Positions 30,786 to 42,133 of a DNA stretch of 64,000 nucleotides are shown piece by piece. The position numbers were made by a program, and so were the translations under genes. Source of the DNA: Echria macrotheca (taxonomy: Eukaryota > Ascomycota > Sordariomycetes > Sordariales > Schizotheciaceae). The stretch spans positions 806,001-870,000 of the forward strand of contig MU839836.1 in assembly GCA_030411725.1 (NCBI GenBank). Reading direction: 5' to 3'. Below the pieces are notes generated by a model. It searched no databases and was not told the origin of the DNA. It saw only the letters and a list, made by a program, of their open reading frames with translations. Each line of letters starts with the position of its first letter. The first letter of the stretch is position 1.

Positions 30786-31553
30786 TCACACTACTGTGCG
30801 GCTCTTCGCTAACCTCTTACTGCGCCGGTTTGGTCCCGCATGCTCGGTTACCACCCTGGCTGCTCCGACAATAGATTTAAGAACATTCTTTTCCATCCCG
30901 AGGCCCAGCACATTTCTCACCTCCGAGCTATCTTTCCTATCTCCCAAGTCTTCATACAGCCATGTCATGCCAGGCATGTTGCCCCATGCTTTGTTCCAAC
31001 ATCCCCACTTCTCCCACCGATCCCTCACCACCTCGTAAGCCCTTGTGTTAATATCAGAACTGGGCCTGCTGTTCTTCCCCTTCAGCAGTGCCTCTCTTTC
31101 CGACTTCAGCTGGTATAGGAACTGGCTTATCGGGCGAGAGGCTATGTGATCGTCTCCAAAGTCGGCGGGGTGGTCTTCATGCTTCCAGCGGGCCCTGGGA
31201 TCGTCGCATTCTCCACCCCACTCATCTGCCCAGATGCCCTGATCGACCCAAACCATCCTCACTTGCTCTTTCGCCTCGGCACGTTTATAAATCGGCGGCA
31301 TCGATGAAGGTTCTCCGCGATCGTTTTTCACCCATAACCGACGCTGCTCTGCAAAAACCTGATGTTCGAATTGGTAGTGTGGCTTGGCGGACTCTCCCGC
31401 GGATTTGCCGTCCTCAACTTGTGGAGCGTGCTCGGGGGTGGGGGTCCTTGATACCGGTGGCTTCTCGAAGCGCACGCGTCCGCGGCGACTCTTGTTGGAC
31501 ATTTTGACAGCTTGCGAGTTCAGGCTGGTGCTGCCGTACCGCCGTGCAGCCAT
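30786..31553 (-). CDS. Unknown protein with Trp-rich C-terminal half
   Basis: Single exon, 255 residues, ATG 31553. The N-terminus is Ser/Arg-rich (NKSRRGRVRFEKPP). Residues ~65-240 look folded and Trp-rich, with YQFEHQVFAEQRRLWV, MVWVDQGIWADEW, RDRWEKWGCWNKAWGNMPGMTW and ending in a basic RRSKRLAKSR that could be a nuclear signal. Proteins with this WEKWG...W...W...PGM pattern are, as far as I recall, common uncharacterised proteins of Sordariomycetes; no function is known to me. It shares a ~520-bp divergent intergenic region with the kinase gene. The intact frame between two intact genes supports it being real. Confidence 0.7.
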   Translation of the reverse strand: MAARRYGSTSLNSQAVKMSNKSRRGRVRFEKPPVSRTPTPEHAPQVEDGKSAGESAKPHYQFEHQVFAEQRRLWVKNDRGEPSSMPPIYKRAEAKEQVRMVWVDQGIWADEWGGECDDPRARWKHEDHPADFGDDHIASRPISQFLYQLKSEREALLKGKNSRPSSDINTRAYEVVRDRWEKWGCWNKAWGNMPGMTWLYEDLGDRKDSSEVRNVLGLGMEKNVLKSIVGAARVVTEHAGPNRRSKRLAKSRTVV

Positions 31554-32070
31554 TGCTGTTTTATCTGAGGTGATGTGAAAGCGGTAAATGAGGCGAGGTT
31601 GGAAGTTGGACGTTGGAGAGAAGAGATGGAGGAAAGAGGTGAGGTTGGAGGTGTGGTCGAGGGTGGACTAAAATTGCTAGGACTCAAACCAATCATCACC
31701 TTTCCAGCAAGTTGCACCCCATGCACGGAGTCCGTGCGTAACACTCACATGGGCGCTTAGCCTAGCCAACCTCATGCAAGCGTTGGTGCACACCGTACCC
31801 GCGATTGCACCAGGCCCCCTGCTCGTGCCCACCAAGTGTGCCAGCAGATTTGAAACGAGCGGCCCGGCCCGGCCCAACTGTTCTGTCACAATACACTCAA
31901 ATAGGTCGTCCTTGAGGCCTGTTGGTCAATGTGATATTAATTTGAGACATTATGGCGCCAACCAAATCCTCGTCTCCACCTGGTGCGCTCATGTTATTTA
32001 CCACCGCAGAGCCTCCCAAGTACCTCAAGTCAAGCGATGCTTCGGCAGTCCACTGAAGCTGTCGCTCAGA

Positions 32071-33865
32071 ATGTCACACCACCAAGGATCTCCCTCCGCA
32101 ATGCCAACGCCCCACGAAGGTGGTCCTCATCCCGGCACGATCTTTACTCTCATCCCCTTAGAAGGCTCGGAACACGCCAAGAAGGCCACCTACGACGAAG
32201 CGAATTTGGGTTTGATTTCCATCACCAAGTACGGAAGAGGGATCGACGTGGGAATAGCTGTCAGGTCTGCAACCTACCAGACGTTAGCGAGGCTAGGGAA
32301 CGACACTGGCAGGAATTACATCCGTATCAAAGGCTATAAGGTTGAACATTTACAATGCACCTTCGAGATCCATGAGGCCTCGAGGTGTGTTATGCTTTAC
32401 GATCGATCACACAGGGGGAATACCAAGATCATCAAGCACGAGACAGTCACCCAGGAAGTATTTCCGTTTGAGACCGGCCGACGTCGGCGGGTGTTGGTTG
32501 CACCGAGAATTAACGTCGCGATTGGTATGGGAGGTGACAACAGTGACCTCCTTAGGTTCAAGCTGGTGTGGTGGTCTGATGAGCACACGGTACCTCACAA
32601 CCCTCAACTTGTCGTTCCAGACTCTATCCTTGCGAGAACCTGCGGCTCGGAGATTCTTGAGTCCTCAGGACGCCCAGACACCCGCATTCATGCAGCGAGC
32701 AAAAATAACTTGCCAATACGATATGTTCAAGACGTGGAGTCAATCGGCAAGGGTCGATTTGGAGTCGTGTATCGAGCTCGCAATGTGGACACGGGAGCCC
32801 TGATGGCTGTTAAAGTCCTCTCTAGTCGAGCGACTGGCAACGAGTCCTGGGCAGACATCCAGCGCTCTGCACGAAAGAACGAGGTTGAAACACTTGAGCG
32901 TCTCAGCCATGTGAGTCCCAATTATTATATGGCATCCGTGCAAGAGTACTGATTCATTATAGCCGAATATCGTCGACTATTTAGGCTTCAACCATGGCTT
33001 GGACAGATTAGAGATATTCTTCAGATTGAGTGAAGGGTCCATCATATCTCTGTTCGCCAATGGGGGTTGCCAGCTTCCAGTCGCGCCAATCCCTGAGGAC
33101 CTGTTGTTGCAAATGCTCAAGGCTCTCATATACTTGGATGAAGAAGGAATCGTGCATCGGGATGTAAAACCAGCCAACATCCTCTGGAGCATTATCGGAT
33201 CTCCAGACAAGCCAGAGTACCTTTTTAAACTCTGCGACTTTGGAGTCTGTGAGCGTGTCGGCCATATCGCTGTCAGAACCCGAGCAGGAACAAGTGCGTA
33301 TATGGCCCCTGAAGCAGTTCAAGGTGTTGTTGTCACGACCAAAGCAGACGTATGGTCATTGTTCGCGGCCATGCTCTGGGTGCTCGATATTAAGGGCTTC
33401 CGAAAGCAAGAACCTTTTCTCAGCACCCACAGCCAGATCTTTGAACTCATTGCAGGCTCCGATCAGATTATTTGTATGGAGGAAATGGCGAGAATTGACC
33501 CAGACAAACGAGCATCTGCTGCGCAAATGCTGGCAAAGCTTTTCACGTCTCAAGGTCTGGAGAGCAAAACACTGCTGTTCGATACGGCGACAACGCCAAC
33601 AACGCAGTCCACGGCCATGCCTAGCCCGCTTCCTACGCTGACCCTGAGAGTCGATTCCCCACGAAGTCGACCCCGCCTCCGGTCTTCAGAGAGACGGCCA
33701 TCACCGAGCTTCCGCACGCCATCGCCGCCCAGGGCTAGAAGCGGAACCCCTACTAGGTGGGGGCGTGAGGGTGTGGCTGCTCAGAGTGAGCGACGAGCGA
33801 GTCTTCGAGAGCGGCGGTCTCAGAGCACACAACGAAGAATTACCCGTCAGAATGGGCGCAGGTGA
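32071..33865 (+). CDS. Serine/threonine protein kinase with FHA-like N-terminal domain, two exons
   Basis: Exons 32071-32910 and 32963-33865 with a 52-nt intron (GTGAGT...TATAG) give 580 residues. The splice restores LSH-PNIVDYLG, the standard kinase HPNIV motif. Residues ~20-150 resemble a forkhead-associated domain (RIKGYKVEHLQCTFEI, MLYDRSHRGNTKI), although the canonical Ser-x-x-His is altered to VEHLQC. The kinase domain shows GKGRFGVVY (~224), VKVL lysine (~247), HRDVKPAN (~345), DFG (~372) and APE (~395), all intact, so it should be active. The tail (~505-580) is Ser/Arg/Pro-rich. FHA plus kinase recalls Rad53/Cds1-type checkpoint kinases, but the FHA part is degenerate and fungi have many orphan kinases of this type. 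The frame is open upstream to ATG 31774, giving ~99 extra residues of low-complexity type; I prefer 32071. Confidence 0.85.
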
Positions 33866-36800
33866 CGCTAGCAAAACATCATATTGGGGCGACCAACGCC
33901 GAGCAGGTGACAGGGGCGAGGGCATTGGGCGCGAACGGGCGCTAGGACAGGGAGATGCGGAGCATATGGATGGAATTAGGGCATAAGGAGGCTGGGGTAC
34001 ATCACAGACTAACGGTGGGAGGCATGGAGGCTGAGGCTGAGGCTGGATTTTAGACACATGCAGTCCTATCTATGCAGGCTTTCATCGGTTAATGTTCCAC
34101 GCAGCCCCAGCCCCAGATGTTCTCGTCACCACGTCATTTGTTTTAGCGAGCCGCTGTCGCCGCTAGCACCGCCGGTTACCGCTGCCGGGGTGGGACATCT
34201 CGGTGTGGATGTGCAGAGGCAGGTCGGCCATCTGCAAAGTACGCCAGTCGCCCTCCGCGGGGCGGCACCGTCGTTGTCGTTATCGTTTATGCCGCTCCGT
34301 GGGAACCGGCGATCGTAGGGATCGACATTTTTTAGCTATCTGGCCTAGGCCCTGCCACGGCCCCTAAGTGTGAGGTATTGTTAGACTACAGACTCGTCGC
34401 GCTTCCCGTTCCCAAGCAGGCGGGCGTGTTGACCGGGGTATAGGGGGGAGGGCTCTATTTCGGGCTGGAGGGTTTCAAGAAGACTTGTTCAGGATATCTG
34501 GCGGGAGTGTTAATAGGCGAAGCTCGGTTTGGTGATTGTAGCGTATGAAGATAAACTCCGTGCTAGTTGAATGCGTTTTGCGCTTTTTAGTAAAGGTCCG
34601 GTAATGCTGCTGCCATTTTCGGTGCCGCCCTCGCGGATCTTCGAGACAAAAACGGACGAGGGTTGTTATGGTGCGCCTATGGTGCGAGATGGAGGGGTTA
34701 TTGGACGTGCGAGCTAGCGGATGACTTGGTGGTGTGTGCGGCCTACTCGCCCTGAGTGAGGTGTAGTGGGTCCGATGATGCACGCCGGGCGCTTGCCTCG
34801 GATTGTTGTCGCGAGCGGTCCCCCTTGCGGTTCTTTAGGACGGCGTAGAGGTGATTGGTAAACTATAATGGCGGCCTTAATGAAGCAGCAGCAGGATTCG
34901 GTTGGAGTATTCGGTCGGGCGACGCGGTCGATGGCCAAATTGAGTATCGAGGCAAGAGCGGCAAAGGGATGAGTTCCATGATTGCCTGTTGGAATCGGGT
35001 GGTTAGTCATTGTAATAAAGAGAATAGGGAAGAAGGGGTTTGTACTCTAACCATCATGACAAACGTCCCGTCAAGCATTGCCTGGACTTTGATAGCTGCG
35101 CTGCACCTCTCGAGACACCGCGACACAGCGTCGGGGTATCACGGGACGCGACTTGTCTCAATTCCGCACCAGCCGCAAGTGTGGTTGGATGGTGACTCGA
35201 TCGAAAGCCCTTGCTGCTCGTGATCGAAGGCACCTGTTGATGAGAGAGGCTCCGTCGAAAGACTCGTCGCTGCCAGGGATGCCCGATGCTCCGAATCCCG
35301 CCCTGCAACCGTCGGCTATACACCTGCTGCCCGAGTTCCGCCTCTACCGGGAGCCGTTCCCAGGAGTCAGTCGGTTGGCGGATAGTACCGGCGGCGCGGG
35401 AAGCATCACTCGAAATGAACCAACGCCCGTAATATCTTGCGTGCTCTCCATCACACAAGTCAACCCAATTCAGGGGCAAAGTAAACATCAGAACTCTGCG
35501 GGGTATGTGCCAAGACGGCACTCAGAAAACACCTCGCACCGAAAGCACTATGTGTGGCGGGGCTCCAAAACCTCGGTCGTGGCGGGCGCTCGCCCGCCTT
35601 CAGCTCTCGGAAAGTCTAGTTCCGTTGGGGAATGGGTAAAGTGCCCGAGAAATACCACACCATCGTTGGGCTCTCGTGTCATCGCCCTTCCCGCCATTCG
35701 GATCCAAAGACATCGCTTGTCGTTGGCGCGCACGGACCACGCCACCAATGAACAGGTTCTGCCATGTCTTACCGCCTTGCCAGACTTCTTGGTGCAGCCC
35801 CTTGTTCAAGTTGCTTACCGAATCCCTCCGTTGCGCATCGCTCACAGCGCGTCGGCCACGCTGGAGTTCAGATGGCATCCGCATCCCACGGTCCTCAACA
35901 ACTGAAGGATCGGGTCGTCCAGTCCCGAGTTCACCGCGAGCGAGACCGATTCATTACGTCTATCCCGGAGAGTCAGGTGCTAGCCCTTGCGTCGTCTCAT
36001 CGCAAAATGCGACACCCTGCGAATTCTTCGCCCAGCCTAAGCGCGGCAGCTATAACATTTGTTACTTTGTGCAGTTTCCCGACAAAGTGAAATGGGTCGT
36101 ACGTCAAGTCTTCGTCCTTCGAGCTGGAGCGAATTTGCAAGGTGCATCGGGGTGGCGTTCTGGCTCCCGCGCCAGTGCGGGGTAACCAAAACTAGCAGTT
36201 GCTCGCCATCACCATCGCACTCGATTTGTCGCGACTGCTCCACCCAGACTTAACCACCCCCATACGCATCAAGACATGGTCTGCTCCGGGCATTCGAATC
36301 AGGAACCGAATGCGCACAACGTTCACTGCTCCGACCGCTGCGCCACCCCGCCAGTGCTCTTGCAGTCGTCTCGCCTGGCCTTACTTCCGCATCGCCAAAC
36401 TCGGCGCGGGACAGGTGTGGCGGGACCTTTTCTGGGTCGCCTTTTTTGTTGGATTCAACCTCTCCAATAATTCCACACCGTCACACGCGATCAAAGTCAT
36501 CGGCTCTGTCAAGGTTAGGCTCGGTAGCTTTAACCCGTTTCATGACTAATTTAGCTAGCCGCTGTACAAGCTCGTGACAGGTTTTTCGTCAAGTCAATCT
36601 CGCCCATCGCTTCTCGATCAGCTCCCTGCACCCCTCTCTCAGATCGGCGCGTCCAATCCCTCCAGCGCAAATGTTATACAGTAACAACCTCTACAAGACG
36701 CACCGACGGGCTCGCCGTAACGCGGTTGTTGGCCGGTACTGGTGGCCTGTCGCGTACGACTAGCCTCCGATTACGAGCAGCAAGGACGGCGAGGTCTGAG

Positions 36801-39800
36801 GAGTGGAGCATTCCCCTCGAGCGTGCGACGACGAGTCTGAGGAGTCAGCGAAAACGGACATCCTCAGGTTATTGCGTGACGCGACAGACGACTGGAAATG
36901 AGGGGAGGGACACTTCCTGCGCCGCCGTTGGAGAGCGAAGTCAGGAACTCGGGCAAGTAGTGACGGTTGTCGTTGTTACAGCAGGCTGCCTCGCGCTACG
37001 AGGGTATGCCGATTTTGTTATGCCGGCGGGTCGCGGCCTTTCACGCATAGCCGCGTACCCGCTCGTACTGACCGGGACGAAAGACGCGACCACCCTGCGT
37101 GACGCGACGGCCGAAGTCAAATTCTGGGCCCAGAGTCAGTCCATGTCATCGTGACTTGGGACGACGGATGCGGCAGAGGTCGGGCTCGGCAATGCCAGCT
37201 CATGCTCGATGTGTTATTTGTCTTGAGTACAAACCCCTTGCCTCGCATTCTTCACTGCAATGACTCACCACCCGATTCAACAGTCAACCGCTCCCCGCGC
37301 CACCCTCCACCTCGATCTCCTACCGTGCCCGGGCCATCGACACAGATCCCTTATCCGTGGCGCCGCCTCGGTGATCGACGCCGCATGCAGAGCACTTGGA
37401 GTCAACGGCCTCCTTGATGACTTCCAGGCTAGGCTCGCGGTGATCCCACCCAGTTTCGCCATATCAAGACCCGACAACCGCCCGCCGCGATGCCGCGACG
37501 CCGACGTCGACAGCCTTATCAACACCCCGTCCCAGCTGTGTCCGTTATGTCGACGAAGGTAATCGCCAGAGCCGGCTTCAAGTCCTCCGCGCCGCAACGC
37601 GACTTTATCAAGGGGTGAGGCACCCCGATGCAACGGAGGTTCGTTCTGCCCAAACCTATCTTGATCCCATTGGGCGCTCAAGGGTGGCCGGTTTCCCGGC
37701 TTCGATCGACCGTCTCACTCTGGTCAGCCAAGGTTTTGGTGCAAGAGCCACTCCATGATCATCTAATGAGATATCCTTGCTATCATTCACCGCCGACGGC
37801 CACCCTTGGCTGCACTCCGATGCCGAGAGTCGGCAGATGGTTGTGGTGCAGATACCAGCAGGTCGGCCGTTCACGTTCGCTCTTTCCACGACGGTGTCTT
37901 GGATACGGCAAGTGCAATCGTGTCTTTTGGTGGAGTACGTTTCTCAGCCTCCCGTGAGCTCTCTTCTGAAGGGTGTATCTAGTGCGCCAAGTGCGACGAC
38001 TATTCATGATTGAAGCCCATTGCAACACCCACTGTTACGTGCTTAAGTGCAAGACGACGATCACCAGAGCGCCAATGAACAGTTCCGTCGCATCGCCTTA
38101 GTCGACGACGCTCGGTATATGCAGGCTCCTTGATCGCAGTACGACGTCTCTTGCCGGTGGCCGGGCGGTACGGGGAGCTCAGGCCCGAGTCGCTCTGCAA
38201 GGGGGGGTTGGCGAGCTAGTTTCGGCGTCTGAGGCTGACGAGGAGGAAAGTCTGGAGAGGGAGCAGCGGCGATCTGTCAGTCTGTGCAGCCGCGCGTTGG
38301 CAGTCAGCCGGCGGGGAGATGGGACGTACCTGAGAGGGCCCAGCCGTCATCTGACGCTGCCGCGTGCTGCGGCCTCGATGGCGTCTGCGGGCGCACCCAG
38401 CAGAGAGGTGGCATGGGTCAACTCCGTTCGTGCGTGCTCTGCGCCATCCGCGGATCTGTAGGCATGGCGGTCAGTTGTGGTCGCGCAGCGAGGCTCGCCC
38501 GTCAAATCTTTCGTGCTCACCTTACGTCCTCGACCGTACTCGCCGGTCGCTTCCCCGGTCGTACCCTAGCACCGACGCGCCATAAAACAAGGGCGTTATG
38601 GTGGGCGGCGCCAGATGACATGTGCCTGGCGTGTGGCAAGTTCGACCCGGGTAAGTCTTGGGGTGAGCCGGACGAAGAGCACAAGGGACATTCATGGCTG
38701 ACACCGTAACTGCACCTCAGGTCCTTCGTCAAGTCATCGCCGAGTCGAGCAACTGGCAGTCAGTGGCAGAGCGCCCACAGCCCGCCGACTTGGAATTGCC
38801 TCTGGCCACAGAACAGGCCGAATTCTTCAGATAGAGCGGGCATGGAGGGCACTCAAGGCCACAAGCCCTGCACACTTGTACATAGGGCCGGGCACTCCCG
38901 CCGCGCGTCTCGTAGAGCTGCGCTCTTACTAGACCGGCGATCGCTGGTCCACTCAGGCTGGTCGCGGCTCTGAGTCTTCGCGCCGTGACCGTCGCGTTAC
39001 GCAATACGAGGGGCGCAAGCCGGAAGCGATGGGCGACATTTACTTGATGAAAGACCTGTACAACGCATTGCAACGCCCATCCACCACTGTTATTTGCTTA
39101 TCTGCAAGGCGACGTTCACCAGAGCACCGAGCTGCGCCGACCCGTCCTCCCGCACCACACTCCCCAGACCCCACGCGTCGTCGAAACGCATACGATGATC
39201 GTCCACTCGACGAATAAACAACACCAAACCACCTCATCATTGCGTCCACTATCTTCAGCATCGTCGTCCTCAACCCGCTGCCGCCGCAGGATACACAAGA
39301 TGCTCGAGATGGACAAGCCCGTTAAGGGGACCGATGCAATGTCAAGGCCATCAAAGGGAGGCTGGAGAGCGAAGTCAAGGAACTTGGGCGGGTAGTAGGA
39401 TTGAGTCGGTGAAGGCCGGGGGAAGTTTTGGGGGGTTGTCATTTGTTACCAGTAAGCAGGTTGCTCTCGGCAGCTTTATCCCGGATATCGTGGCTTCAAT
39501 CGCCGCTAGGAAGTTTGGTCACCTTCGGTGGCGATGAAAGCGGCCGCCTCACAACTTCGAGCGGTCCATCCGTTTGACGAACAGATACTCTTTGACCAAC
39601 TCGACGAATCTACTGCGTTGACAAACAGTTGCGTGACTCAATCAAAGCCACGACAAGCCCGAGTAGACCGGTCGGTCATGCCGCGCGCCCCAAGCATCGG
39701 CGCTCGTCTTTGGTGGGTCGGACGGCGAGAAAATATGCCTTGGCAGCGTGAGGTCGGGAGAGGCGGATTGACTTTAGAGGTGTTCGGGCTGGTCGGACGG

Positions 39801-39828
39801 CGAGAGAGTGCTCGCGGGCATCAAAAAT
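33866..39828. repeat. Repeat mosaic without intact gene
   Basis: Recognised pieces: 34312-34420 (CTGGCCTAGGCCCTGCCACG, third copy of the 25.8-kb unit, rich in C-to-T and G-to-A changes); 34990-35110 (CATCATGACAAACGTC, CAAGCATTGCCTGGACTTTG, shared with 42.6, 48.2 and 58.2 kb); 35418-35530 (inverted copy of 41050-41165); 35685-35720 (shared with 40865-40915); 36830-36900 (copy of 4889-4960); 37010-37112 (CACGCATAGCCGCG unit, also at 42945 and 49365); 38880-39005 (diverged copy of 26.4 kb). Open frames on both strands carry no domains. Confidence 0.55.
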
Positions 39829-40108
39829 TCGAAACGCCGGGTCTCCCGGCATACCGCGACTCGACGAATTTGACGAACAGACACTCTTGCGTGACGTGTC
39901 GGCCGATCTGACACGGCACGAAGACTCAAAGCCCGACCCGCCCAAGTGGACCAGCGATCGCGGGCCTGAGCAGGTATGTATATCGACGATAAGATCAAGG
40001 CGAAACGCGCGGCGGGAGTTGCCCGACCCTCTGTATCAAGAGTGCAGGGAGACGATAATCCTGATGATACTGCTCAGCCTCACGGCATCCTCCATGCATC
40101 CTGGCACC
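39829..40108 (-). repeat. Inverted copy of the 26278-26550 repeat
   Basis: See the partner at 26.3 kb. Blocks run in reverse order from GAAACGCCGGGTCTCCCGGC to GGCATCCTCCATGCATCCTG. Confidence 0.85.
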
Positions 40109-40226
40109 TCGCGACGCTTCGGAGCGTCCCCTCCACAGGGGCTGATTAGTCTTACCCAACATCAAAGGTGGTAGGCAGGGGGGAGCCATTGTCAAGTCTG
40201 TAGTCGGTGCCGCTGAGGGCGACCAG

Positions 40227-40510
40227 TGCAACAACGCACCGTGCAAGACAAGCTGCGTCATGCACTACCAATTCTAGTTTCTTCCCGCCGGTGCTTGGAG
40301 CGCATTTACATGGACTGACTATCCGTGAGCACGGCTTCGTCGACACTACGCTCGGCCTGGACGAGAGGCGGGAGAAAACCCCAACTGGCGCGTGTGCCGT
40401 GGGTGGGCGTACCTGAGGAACCGACAGGACGCTGGATCGGACAGTCGGACGGCGAGACGTCCACGTGGACTTAACCCGATCTTATGTCCAAGAACCCCTA
40501 ACAACCCCCA
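40227..40510 (+). repeat. Dispersed repeat, direct copy at 44721-45085
   Basis: Begins TGCAACAACGCACCG, contains CACTACCAATTCTAGTTTCT and CGGTGCTTGGAGCGCATT, then GAGGCGGGAGAAAACCCCAA and GACGCTGGATCGGACAGTCG. The 44.7-kb copy has the same order with a ~90-bp insertion in the middle. The second half also occurs at 43155-43220 and 55685-55830. Confidence 0.85.
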
Positions 40511-40859
40511 TGGCGACGGGGGTCCGTAGTCAAGCCCCCCGTCGACGTAACGGGCGCTGCTGGGATGGGGGTCGGCGCCGTACGGGACGCCATACGAGGT
40601 TCTCGGCGTCGGCATCTACGTAGGTTGTGGCGGAGGTAGTCGCGCGCAAGTGTAATAAGCTTGTGTGAGGGGCGCAAGTCTCGGCCCGTCTTGAAGGTCT
40701 CCACGGCCACGCGCATAGGGGTGGTTAAAGGTCTGGGTTCGAGCTTTTGTTACGTCGCGCAAGCGATGCGCGATGGAGTTAGTGAGAAGTTTTTTCCCAA
40801 CGCGGCCATGATAAGAAAGATTCAGGTAAAATACTCTACCATGCGTCGGACTTTCGCGC

Positions 40860-41699
40860 CATCGCCCGACGCGACCTTTCCCCGCCATCGGATCCAAAGA
40901 CATCGCCTTATCGGTGGCGCGTCGGCGCTGGGGCAGGCTCTAAAGTACCGAGAATGGCCGAGCTTCGTGGAACTCTTCGGGACCAAAATTTGGCATAAAA
41001 GGGGACGAGAAGCTGGGCCTTCAAAAAAGAGGCGGGATAGTCGTGGCCGAGTTTTGGAGTCCCGCCACACCTGGCGCGGGTCTGTGCCGTCTTGGCACAT
41101 GCCCCGCATGGTTCTGATGTTTACTTTGCCCCTGAATTGGTTTGACTTTTGTGATGGAGAGCACCCAAGATATTAGCTCTGCAGCTTTTTGAGTATTCTC
41201 AAGTCTTCCCCTACTCCTTGGCCGCCGCTCCTCAAGGCGCGACCCTCTGCGATTAGGCAATAACCGGAATCCTATAGCGATTATCGAGAACAATCCTGTC
41301 TTGGAAGAGCCGTCCCCTTCAGCCCGAGATGCCCTCGCAACCAGACTTCCATCTCAACAATCACAGCAGATTGTTCTCGGTTATAATAGCGCCAGGAATA
41401 CCCTGTAGCTCGACTAAGGAGGTAGGCTGGACCGACGCGATTACCAACCAAGAGGACACGAACCAAAGGGGCGAAGTCGCGGAGCCCAATCGGCATACCC
41501 AGCTTCCGACCGCCCGACAGCTAGGACGGTACTGACGGGCCTTGTTAGCGAGGCTCGAGGAGATTGACGACGCACGGCTTGCGGCGGTATCCGCGACTCG
41601 AACTCGCCTCGTTCCTCGGGCCTACTGCGCCGGACGGCGGCGCGACCGGCGGAAATGACGCGAAAATGCGGGGTAACCAAAAGACCGATTCCCCCTTCG
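40860..41699. repeat. Repeat pieces, no gene
   Basis: Segment 41050-41165 (GTGCCGTCTTGGCACATGCC, GATGTTTACTTTGCCCCTGA, GATGGAGAGCAC) is the inverted partner of 35418-35530. Segment 40975-41010 carries GGGACCAAAATTTGGCATAA. Nothing coding recognised. Confidence 0.6.
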
Positions 41700-42133
41700 A
41701 AATAGGCCGAGACGACCCTTCACACGAGCTCATCGAACTTACACGCGATCATCTTCCACGAACTGCTCAACAAGCCCACCGACAAATGATGCATAGGAGC
41801 TTCGCCGTCATCGCCTGTACTGCTACCCTTGGTTTGCAGCATAGCTACCAAAAACGAGGCGATACGTAACGGAGATGTTCGTCATAATAGTTAAAGTACA
41901 AACCCCCTTCCTCTTTCTTTTCTTCACTACAATAGCTAACCACCTGATCCAACAGCCAATCACTTGATTCTTGCTATAATGGAACTCTACCCCTCTTCCA
42001 ACCAACGTCAACTGCCCTTTTTTACCCTACGCTGACCTCCGTCCACAAAGTCCTCGACACCGACAATCCTACCATACCCGAATTGAGCGGAGCCCCGGCG
42101 CGTCGGTGTTTGGGGGCAGGGGGAGCAACCGGA
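41700..42133 (+). repeat. ~430-bp repeat, direct copy at 47388-47747
   Basis: Shared blocks in order: CACACGAGCTCATC, GCTTCGCCGTCATCGCCTG, TTCGTCATAATAGTTAAAG, CCAACAGCCAATCACTTGAT and CCCCGGCGCGTCGGTGTTTG. Compared with 47.4 kb this copy shows several TpG-to-TpA changes (ATGGCTGACC becomes ATAGCTAACC). The 47.4-kb copy lacks ~70 bp near its 3' end. Confidence 0.85.

Noticed and set aside
31774..32070. Upstream ATG extending the kinase by about 99 residues
   Set aside because: The added sequence is low in domain character and overlaps the shared divergent promoter region. Kept only as an alternative start.
36726..37154. 142-codon plus frame as a gene
   Set aside because: It overlaps two repeat copies (36830-36900 and 37010-37112) whose other copies do not keep the frame.
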